Source of the DNA: Saprospiraceae bacterium UBA7687
Lineage (GTDB): Bacteria; Bacteroidota; Bacteroidia; Chitinophagales; Saprospiraceae
DNA: 19,926 nt
NCBI GenBank assembly: GCA_002482845.1
Contig: DLGT01000118.1
Coordinates: 261-20,186, forward strand
Direction of reading: 5' to 3'
How positions within the stretch are numbered: position 1 is the first letter of the stretch; every line of letters begins with the position of its first letter. A model generated the notes under the pieces. That model saw nothing but the letters and a program-made list of their open reading frames with translations. It did no database searches and was not told where the DNA came from. Positions 8,633 through 14,538 of the stretch are shown here, in pieces. Position numbers and translations under genes: made by a program.

Positions 8633-8877
8633 GATTTTTTATTTTTTAAGCAGAAAATTAGAAAATTTCGTATCAAAAATCATTCTAAACAAAAGAATTT
8701 TTCTAATGAAAAAATGAATTGCGTCTAAGATGATTTATTGATTGTTGATTTTCAAGGGATGAAAGTAAAAAATAATCTAATAAAAATGACAAAATGTCTT
8801 TAAAAAATATAATTATGGTATAAATTATTACATAAATAAATCCATTTACAGGTTTTTCTGGTATGATATTGGATTTC

Positions 8878-8895
8878 TTCAATTGTAGAATTGAA
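8878..8895. repeat. Perfect 7-4-7 inverted repeat next to a candidate promoter
   Basis: TTCAATT, a GTAG spacer and AATTGAA form a perfect dyad. Read on the minus strand it begins within 5 bases of the TATCTTTG box, so it would lie at the very start of the transcript or over the initiation site. It could be an operator or a leader hairpin. In AT-rich sequence a 7-bp arm may also arise by chance. Confidence 0.4.
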
Positions 8896-8897
8896 AA

Positions 8898-8905
8898 CAA
8901 AGATA
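8898..8905 (-). promoter_or_regulatory. Candidate Bacteroidota -7 box (TATCTTTG) for the TPR/MORN/transglutaminase operon
   Basis: On the minus strand the sequence is TATCTTTG, an exact fit to the TAnnTTTG -7 consensus and identical to the box before the large gene at 14445. A weak GTTT lies 18 bp upstream in place of the -33 TTTG. The distance to the first start codon (8632) is about 265 bp, so the leader would be long. That weakens the call. Confidence 0.35.
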
Positions 8906-9071
8906 ACATGATGAATTTGACCTAAACTTCAACAGGTTTTTAAAATGCAATTTCGTATATTAACATTTACCCCGGTTATAGTTGGCATGTTTATAGTCAA
9001 CATTTTTTCACCTTTAATGTGTAAAAATGGTAGCGTTATCCGTAATAATCGGAAAAAAAATAGGTACTCCT

Positions 9072-9164
9072 GATCCCGATATGAATGTTACCTACCACCG
9101 AGATTTTAAGATCGTTCCGATTGGCAAGGCATATCAGATCGATGATGTGGTGGAGTTTGAATGA
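9072..9164 (+). pseudogene. Orphan 3'-terminal fragment of a lipoprotein paralog
   Basis: The 30 codons before the TGA match the end of the lipoprotein gene at 550-642 in frame: D-P-D-M-N, then Y-H-R-D-F-K, ending V-V-E-F-E. Only five base differences are visible. Three are synonymous (all third positions) and two change a residue (Ala to Val, Asp to Glu). The match begins abruptly at 9072 and nothing upstream resembles the rest of the gene. An ATG at 9027 happens to be in frame and would give a 45-residue peptide without a signal sequence; I take that as chance. The fragment is most likely what recombination or an insertion left of a second gene copy. Confidence 0.8.
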
Positions 9165-9388
9165 TGGAAAAAAGTGCATAATTCACTAAGTAATAACTTT
9201 TCGAAATACTACTTAAGCAAAAAATAACCTAATGCTAGAAAGTAGTAATGTGTGTCACACATTACAATATAATTCTTGTTGTATTAAAATAAACTACAAT
9301 ATTTTTATTTTTATAGACAAATGAAAGAATCTTAATCATTTGTATATCAGATAATTAATGATACAAGGAATTGACGACAAACCACCGT

Positions 9389-9414
9389 GACTTATAGTCC
9401 GTTGCCTTATAGTC
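9389..9414 (+). promoter_or_regulatory. C-box: controller-protein operator of the restriction-modification operon
   Basis: Two half-operators, GACTTATAGTC (9389-9399) and GCCTTATAGTC (9404-9414), are spaced 15 bp start to start of their shared TATAG and separated by CGTT. This is the layout of the well-studied C.Esp1396I-class operators, where dimers of the C protein bind two sites to activate and then shut down their own promoter. It lies 38 bp before the regulator's ATG, as expected for autoregulation. The first site is a perfect GACT-n3-AGTC dyad, the second an imperfect one. That usually gives a stronger and a weaker site and a timed switch. Confidence 0.88.
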
Positions 9415-9452
9415 CACTATCTTTTAATTTTACTGTTTCACAAAATACATTT

Positions 9453-9683
9453 ATGACTGACATTCGTTTGCGTGTGGGTACACGTATAAAAGAATTACGC
9501 AATCAACTAAAGATTTCACAGGAGCAGTTGAGTTTTAAAGCTGAATTGGATCGTACTTATATAAACAGTGTTGAAGCAGGTAAAAGGAACATATCTGTAA
9601 TAGCTTTAGAGAAGATTATTCTGGCTTTGGAAACGAATTATTCTATATTTTTTGATGACAAAAACTTCAAAGATGAAAATTAA
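9453..9683 (+). CDS. Controller (C) protein, XRE-family helix-turn-helix regulator of restriction-modification
   Basis: The 76-residue protein begins M-T-D-I-R-L-R-V-G and is almost entirely one HTH_3/XRE domain. G-T-R-I-K-E-L-R forms the first helix, I-S-Q-E-Q-L-S-F-K-A the second, L-D-R-T-Y-I-N-S-V-E-A-G-K-R-N the recognition helix region, and I-S-V-I-A-L-E-K-I the dimer-forming part. Size and sequence are typical of C proteins that time expression in type II systems. The frame is open upstream to a GTG at 9387, but that start would translate through the C-box and add a non-homologous tail, so the ATG at 9453 is preferred. It should act at the operator just upstream. The 3' end overlaps the methyltransferase start, so the two are translated from one message. 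Confidence 0.93.
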   Translation: MTDIRLRVGTRIKELRNQLKISQEQLSFKAELDRTYINSVEAGKRNISVIALEKIILALETNYSIFFDDKNFKDEN

Positions 9684-10914
9684 AGAAACCATTTCAATTG
9701 AAGATTTTGGAGATTCAAAATATAAAATAAGAATTATTGAACCTGCTGAAAACCGCAGGGCCATAATTACTCATTATTTGAATAATCAATCAAATGGTGT
9801 AACTGCAAAATTTAAAAAAGAAGCAATTAATTATATCAATGACTTCTCATCTTCAAATGATATTGCCGCCGAAGAAGCCTTACAGTATTTATTATTTGAA
9901 TTACATGATGTACCATTTCCATCTCCAAAAAAATATGATTTCAAATTTATAGACCTTTTTGCTGGGATAGGTGGGTTTCGTTTGGCTCTACAAAGTCTTG
10001 GAGGTAAATGTGTTTTCACTTCTGAATGGGATAATGAAGCAAAAAAAACATATCGAGCAAATTTTGGCGAAGTCCCATTTGGAGATATTACAAAAGAAGA
10101 AACTAAACAATTTATTCCAGATGACTTTGATATATTATGTGCTGGATTTCCTTGTCAAGCATTTTCTATTGCAGGTAAAAGAGGAGGGTTTGAAGACACT
10201 CGAGGAACTCTATTCTTCGATGTAGCTGAAATAATAAAACGAAAGCAACCTAAAGCAATTTTCCTAGAAAATGTAAAAGGTCTAAGAAGTCATGATAAAG
10301 GTAGGACTTTAAGTACGATATTAAATGTTTTGAGAAATGACTTAGGTTATTATGTTCCAGAACCAGAAATTATTAATGCAAAAAATTTTGGTGTTGCACA
10401 AAATAGAGAAAGAATCTATATCGTAGGATTTCGGGGAGATTTGAATATCAATCATTTTGAGTACCCAGAAAAATTTAATGAAACTTTTGTTTTTGAAGAT
10501 ATAAGAGAAAAAAATGTAGTCCCATCTAAATACTACTTAAGTACACAATACTTAGATACTTTAAAGAAACATAAGCAAAGACATTCAGATAAAGGAAATG
10601 GCTTTGGGTATGAAATTATTCCTGATGATGGAATTGCAAATGCTGTTGTCTGTGGTGGAATGGGTAGAGAAAGAAACTTGGTTTATGATGATAGATTAGA
10701 AGACTTTACACCAACTACCAAAATCAAAGGAGAAGTAAATAGGGAATATATACGAAAAATGACACCTCGTGAATGGGCAAGATTACAGGGTTATCCAGAT
10801 GATTTCATAATCCCTGTTGCTGATGCATCAGCTTATAAACAATTTGGAAATTCTGTAGCAGTTCCAGCAATTAAAGCTACCGCATTTGAAATTATAAAAC
10901 ATATTAAATTGTAA
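9673..10914 (+). CDS. DNA (cytosine-5) methyltransferase of a type II restriction-modification system
   Basis: This enzyme transfers a methyl group from AdoMet to C5 of cytosine in the recognition site. From the ATG at 9673 (413 residues), the standard m5C motifs appear in order: motif I D-L-F-A-G-I-G-G-F (94-102), motif IV G-F-P-C-Q (catalytic Cys161), motif VI E-N-V-K-G (199-203), motif VIII Q-N-R-E-R (243-247), a target-recognition region at about 255-360, motif IX R-E-W-A-R-L-Q-G (366-373) and motif X F-G-N-S-V-A-V-P (391-398). An unusual N-terminal extension of about 90 residues precedes motif I. An alternative ATG at 9655 adds six residues; both starts overlap the regulator gene. The predicted target is CCGG, inferred only from the HpaII-family nuclease downstream. 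No key residue is missing. Confidence 0.95.
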   Translation: MKIKETISIEDFGDSKYKIRIIEPAENRRAIITHYLNNQSNGVTAKFKKEAINYINDFSSSNDIAAEEALQYLLFELHDVPFPSPKKYDFKFIDLFAGIGGFRLALQSLGGKCVFTSEWDNEAKKTYRANFGEVPFGDITKEETKQFIPDDFDILCAGFPCQAFSIAGKRGGFEDTRGTLFFDVAEIIKRKQPKAIFLENVKGLRSHDKGRTLSTILNVLRNDLGYYVPEPEIINAKNFGVAQNRERIYIVGFRGDLNINHFEYPEKFNETFVFEDIREKNVVPSKYYLSTQYLDTLKKHKQRHSDKGNGFGYEIIPDDGIANAVVCGGMGRERNLVYDDRLEDFTPTTKIKGEVNREYIRKMTPREWARLQGYPDDFIIPVADASAYKQFGNSVAVPAIKATAFEIIKHIKL

Positions 10915-10921
10915 ATGATCT

Positions 10922-11980
10922 ATGGGATTTCATATTTGTATCACAAATGAACAAGCTTTACCAATATCAATTTCAAAAGGTGTGTATGGAAATGTTGCTA
11001 CAGCAAATGAAAATAGAAAGATTATTTGGGGAAAGATAAAGGATTTATATGCAGTAAAACCTGGTGATTTTATTATTTTATATGCCAAAAACCCTTCATC
11101 TAGATTATATGGTGTTTATGAAGTTACTTCATTACCATACATTTGTTCTGATAATCTTTTCAATGATGAAAATCAGTTATACCCATTTAGGTTCAATTTT
11201 AAAATCAAGCTATATTTCCCAAACACTGTTCCAGCCTTTGAATTCTACAGTTTAATTGAAGCGGGAAAAATTGAATCCTTAATAAGCTTATCAAGAGATA
11301 CGAATTCTACATATAGAGGAATACGGCAACTATTTGAGTCAGAATTCCAAGAGATTCTCCATTTATTTTACAAATACAACCCTAAAACTGACCCTTCCAA
11401 ATTTGACCAGCTGAAAATACAAAATACAAATTCTATAAAAATTGAAGCCAATGAAATTAATATAGATGACATCCCTCAATATAATCTACCTGTAGAACTA
11501 TTGTTTAATAAAATACCTTCTTTAAAAAATTTTGCGATATTAGAGGATGTTTTGCATGCTTACATAGTGTATAATGTTCTACATAATAAAAACAATGTAA
11601 AAGAAACTCTTGGGCTGTTAAATTTTAATGAACTAATTTTAGAAGCACCAATCTTTAAGTCTATGCAATATAGAAGTGATATATTGGCCACATTCAAACA
11701 TGCCGATAGAGTTTATTACTATTCTTTTTTTGAATTAAAAAGAAATTCTAAAATTGGAATAGATGAAATCTCTCAATTAATAGGTTATTTAAAATCATTT
11801 GCGGTAAGTAAGTCATTACCAGTTAATAGTTATGAAGGGGTTTATATCTCTTCAAGTTTCAGTTCCGAATTAATAGATTATTTAACAAAAAGAAAAACTG
11901 TGGAAAATGAAAACATTATTAGCCTTTTCGATTATAAAATTGATAATGAAGGTTTGGTCACATTTAAGCGAATAGTATGA
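10922..11980 (+). CDS. PUA/EVE-like domain fused to a NucS-like PD-(D/E)XK nuclease, within the restriction-modification operon
   Basis: The 352-residue protein is not one I recognise by name. Residues about 1-150 look like a PUA-superfamily (EVE/ASCH-type) fold: I-I-W-G-K-I-K, then V-K-P-G-D-F-I-I-L-Y, L-Y-G-V-Y-E-V-T-S and Y-P-F-R-F. Such domains often bind modified or flipped bases. A linker (about 155-190) leads to a C-terminal nuclease core: Glu208, S-D-I-L-A (Asp253), F-F-E-L-K-R (Glu271, Lys273) and Q-L-I-G-Y (Q285-x3-Y289). This D...ExK...QxxxY set is the active-site signature of RecB/NucS-type PD-(D/E)XK nucleases. It starts 7 bp after the methyltransferase stop and overlaps the HpaII-type gene by 4 bp (ATGA), so it is a built-in part of the system. 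Possible roles are a second or modification-dependent nuclease, or a mismatch nuclease replacing Vsr. Confidence 0.8.
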   Translation: MGFHICITNEQALPISISKGVYGNVATANENRKIIWGKIKDLYAVKPGDFIILYAKNPSSRLYGVYEVTSLPYICSDNLFNDENQLYPFRFNFKIKLYFPNTVPAFEFYSLIEAGKIESLISLSRDTNSTYRGIRQLFESEFQEILHLFYKYNPKTDPSKFDQLKIQNTNSIKIEANEINIDDIPQYNLPVELLFNKIPSLKNFAILEDVLHAYIVYNVLHNKNNVKETLGLLNFNELILEAPIFKSMQYRSDILATFKHADRVYYYSFFELKRNSKIGIDEISQLIGYLKSFAVSKSLPVNSYEGVYISSSFSSELIDYLTKRKTVENENIISLFDYKIDNEGLVTFKRIV

Positions 11981-13050
11981 TAACTGGTAATAAAGGCGAA
12001 TGGAGCGAAATTTATGCACTCTTCAAACTTCTTAGTGACAAAAACATTTATGCTGGCGATGCTAGTTTAAACAAAGTTGAAAATTTATTTTATCCTATTC
12101 TAAAAATAATAAGAAATGAATCTGGTGGCAAATTTGAATATGAAATAGATGGTGATATAGTAGTTATTTCTGGTGGTGTCGAAAATATTAGACTACCTTA
12201 CAAAACCTTTCAAGAACAAGCAATAAAACTGCTCTCAAAAATTAAGGAAAAAACAGGTGTTTTTGGACTTCCAGAGATTGAAGCTTTTATGACTTCAGTT
12301 AACGTAGCTACTTTAAAGGCTAATTCATCAATTAAAACTGATATAAGAATAGTAATTTATGATAATAGAATTAATCAATCTGCTGAATTAGGTTTTAGTA
12401 TAAAATCTAAATTAGGTGGAGAATCAACTTTATTAAACGCAGGCAATACAACTAATTTTATATACAAAATTGTAGGATTTAGCGGTTCAGTTCATGATAT
12501 AGAAAGAATAAATCAGATAGAATCGAGAAGTAAAATAAAAGATCGCTTGGATGAGATAAAAAAACTAGGTGGTCAATTAAAATTCATCGATCCAGAAAAG
12601 GACATTTTTAAAAATAACTTAGTTTTAATTGACAGTTTATTGCCCAATCTTTTGGCAGAATTACTTAAGCAATATTACACAAGTAATTTAAGTAGAACGA
12701 ACTTATTAACCGAAGAAATAACCCGAGTTAATCCATTATCATATGACACACAGTTTTCACATTCATTTTATGAATATAAAGTTAAGAGGTTTCTAACTGA
12801 TATTGCTCTTGGGATGATGCCATCTAAAGTTTGGGACGGAATTTACGACGCTACTGGAGGTTACCTCATTGTAAAGGAGAATGGTGATGTACTTTGTTAT
12901 CATATTTATAACAGAAATCAATTTGAAGATTATTTATTTAATAACACAAAAATTGAAACTGCCAGTAGTACAAGACATAATTTTGCCCAAATTTATTCCA
13001 AAGGAGATGAATTGTTTTTTAAACTTAACCTTCAAATAAGATTTTTATAA
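11977..13050 (+). CDS. HpaII-family type II restriction endonuclease
   Basis: The 357-residue product matches my recollection of the HpaII restriction enzyme family in length (about 358) and in its diagnostic opening, T-G-N-K-G-E-W-S-E-I-Y (3-13), followed by Y-A-G-D-A-S-L-N. A central T-D-I-R-I-V-I (Asp122) and G-F-S-I-K-S-K (Lys143/145), then S-T-L-L-N-A-G-N-T-T-N-F, form the best-conserved block and could hold the metal-binding active site. That assignment is inference. The founding member cuts C/CGG, so this enzyme is predicted to cleave unmethylated CCGG. It is the last gene of the operon and overlaps the fusion nuclease by 4 bp. Its distance from the C-box fits delayed expression relative to the methyltransferase. 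The frame is intact, with no truncation. Confidence 0.88.
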   Translation: MITGNKGEWSEIYALFKLLSDKNIYAGDASLNKVENLFYPILKIIRNESGGKFEYEIDGDIVVISGGVENIRLPYKTFQEQAIKLLSKIKEKTGVFGLPEIEAFMTSVNVATLKANSSIKTDIRIVIYDNRINQSAELGFSIKSKLGGESTLLNAGNTTNFIYKIVGFSGSVHDIERINQIESRSKIKDRLDEIKKLGGQLKFIDPEKDIFKNNLVLIDSLLPNLLAELLKQYYTSNLSRTNLLTEEITRVNPLSYDTQFSHSFYEYKVKRFLTDIALGMMPSKVWDGIYDATGGYLIVKENGDVLCYHIYNRNQFEDYLFNNTKIETASSTRHNFAQIYSKGDELFFKLNLQIRFL

Positions 13051-13321
13051 ACTTTTAAAATTTCTATCAAATCGACAATTTTCTAATATTTAAAATTGAA
13101 ACTTTAACTAATTCATTATGGAAAGCTAAAGTTATTTCACATATTAACGTTTTAGAAATTTGGTTTCGGAAAATGGGAAAATTCATTTCTAATATTTTAA
13201 AAACAGCAAACACTGTCTGCGTTTTTTTATGTAGAAAATAACAGACAATGCCTGCTAAATTTATTTTCTTTTTCAGAAAATTACACCGATCTTTATCATT
13301 TCAACCTAAAACCCACTCCAA

Positions 13322-14017
13322 ATGAAACCAACCATCCTACTCCTCCACGGCGCCCTAAACACTTCTGATCAGTTTACCTTACTTACTGAAAAGCTGGAGC
13401 CATTTTTTGATATTTATTCTTTTGATTTTAGTGGACATAGTCAAGAAATGTATGAAGATGTGTTGGATATGTCTGTGTTGGTGCGTGATGTCGCACGATT
13501 CATGGACCGAATGGAAAGCGAGACGTGTCATATCTTTGGATACTCGATGGGTGGATATGCTGCGGTGTCTTATGCTACATCTCAACCCCAAAAACTGGGC
13601 AATATTGTGACGTTGGGTACCAAGTGGGACTGGAATCCTACATCATCTGCCAAAGAAGTGGCTATGCTCGATCCTGAGATGATGGTAGCAAAAGTGCCTT
13701 CTTACGTAGCAAAGTTGCAGGTTATGTTTGGTGAAAAAAACTGGATGAATGTGGTGAGAAACACAGCATCGTTGATGCATGATTTAGGTCATGGCGGTGG
13801 ATTGATGGAGGAAGGTTTTAGGAAGATTGAGACAGATGTACTGATCTTGCGTGGATCTGAAGATAAGATGGTGACTGCTGAATCGTCTAAGGATGTAGTT
13901 AGTTGGTTGAAAAACGGGACTTATACAGAGATAGATGGTGCGCCACATCTGTTGGAAACGGTGGATATGGATGTTTTGGTAGGTGAGATCGTCGGGTTTT
14001 GTGGTTTGACATCGTAA
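13322..14017 (+). CDS. Alpha/beta-hydrolase, MhpC/esterase-like
   Basis: The 231-residue cytoplasmic protein has the full alpha/beta-hydrolase signature: oxyanion-hole L-L-L-H-G-A (6-11), F-S-G-H (36-39), nucleophile elbow G-Y-S-M-G-G (Ser75), acid G-S-E-D (Asp181) and G-A-P-H (His209). It is short for the family and has a small cap, as in carboxylesterases or MenH/BioH-like enzymes. The substrate cannot be read from the sequence. There is no signal peptide. It begins 271 bp after the restriction enzyme gene and stands alone. Its base composition is visibly less AT-rich than the restriction-modification genes, so it probably marks the return to core chromosome. Confidence 0.92.
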   Translation: MKPTILLLHGALNTSDQFTLLTEKLEPFFDIYSFDFSGHSQEMYEDVLDMSVLVRDVARFMDRMESETCHIFGYSMGGYAAVSYATSQPQKLGNIVTLGTKWDWNPTSSAKEVAMLDPEMMVAKVPSYVAKLQVMFGEKNWMNVVRNTASLMHDLGHGGGLMEEGFRKIETDVLILRGSEDKMVTAESSKDVVSWLKNGTYTEIDGAPHLLETVDMDVLVGEIVGFCGLTS

Positions 14018-14538
14018 AATGAATATATTTACTCAGGCAAGGATGCCTTAGGATACTGCATCAGAGAGTATCTTTAAATTTTTATTGCCTTATAATCAAC
14101 ATCTTATGAACCTGACTTCAAAATAATCTCATCGTTTAGTACATTTAACTCTTTAATTCTTTTATTGTCAGAACCATAACCTATTGATTAGCAACTAATA
14201 AAATTTTTATACATACTCCAAGCTCGGAGGACACGACGAACGTTTGGTCAGACAAGCTGCTGACTTTGGGAACCACTTAAGCAATATAAGCGCAATTAAG
14301 GGATGCCATGTAAAAAGGTATCTATCGATTGGAATCTTTTACTGAAATACTTAAAATTTTAATAGGATGTGATTAATGATTGACACCCTTAAAGAAATAA
14401 TTGTGAAATACATTAGTGTTTTACATTATATATAGTATTTTTACTATCTTTGCGTTACGATTGAAATTCGGTCCCTTCAATCTCTTCTCCGAAACAGTAA
14501 TTAATTGCTTTATTTCTCAAAATAAAAACGAATTAATT
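14018..14538. other. 521-bp intergenic region with promoter and leader of the giant surface protein
   Basis: The left part has a small hairpin just after the hydrolase (AGGCA-AGGA-TGCCT, 14035-14048) without a T-run. The stretch 14203-14346 is less AT-rich and stays open in one plus-strand frame without a start codon; it may be a decayed gene piece. The right part holds a -7 box at 14445-14452 and a leader of about 80 bases before the ATG at 14539. I find no complete gene here. Confidence 0.55.
14445..14452 (+). promoter_or_regulatory. Bacteroidota -7 promoter element (TATCTTTG) for the giant surface protein gene
   Basis: TATCTTTG fits the TAnnTTTG consensus of the primary sigma factor in this phylum. 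It sits in a very AT-rich stretch (TATATATAGTATTTTTAC just before it), with TGTTTT as a weak -33 about 22 bp upstream. Transcription would begin near 14459. The open frame's first possible start, a GTG at 14416, would lie upstream of the transcript, which supports the ATG at 14539. Confidence 0.65.

Larger units (their letters stand above)
8633..9452. other. 820-bp intergenic region between the minus-strand operon and the restriction-modification genes
   Basis: This AT-rich divergent region should carry the promoters of both flanking operons. It holds a candidate minus-strand -7 box (8898-8905), an adjoining 7-bp inverted repeat (8878-8895), an orphan gene tail (9072-9164) and, at its right end, the controller operator (9389-9414). 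A loose dyad lies at about 9330-9366 (TTGTAT...ATACAA). A 68-codon minus-strand frame at 8703-8909 is Phe/Ile-rich by base composition only, and I do not consider it a gene. I see nothing else of note. Confidence 0.6.

Noticed and set aside
8703..8909. A 68-codon minus-strand frame rich in Phe, Ile and Leu
   Set aside because: It reflects AT-rich sequence, starts on top of the candidate promoter and lacks any domain or neighbour logic.
9027..9164. A 45-codon open frame with an ATG covering the orphan lipoprotein tail
   Set aside because: The first 15 codons match nothing in the parent gene and provide no signal peptide; the in-frame ATG is probably chance.
9387..9452. GTG start that would lengthen the controller protein by 22 residues
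   Set aside because: It would translate through the C-box, and the added residues do not fit the family; the ATG at 9453 gives the usual C-protein size.
13197..13230. Possible terminator after the restriction enzyme gene (AAAAAC...GTTTTTTT)
   Set aside because: The stem is mostly A-T pairs with bulges and a large loop; too weak to call.
14416..14538. GTG start adding 41 residues to the giant surface protein
   Set aside because: It lies upstream of the -7 box, and the ATG at 14539 gives a normal signal peptide.
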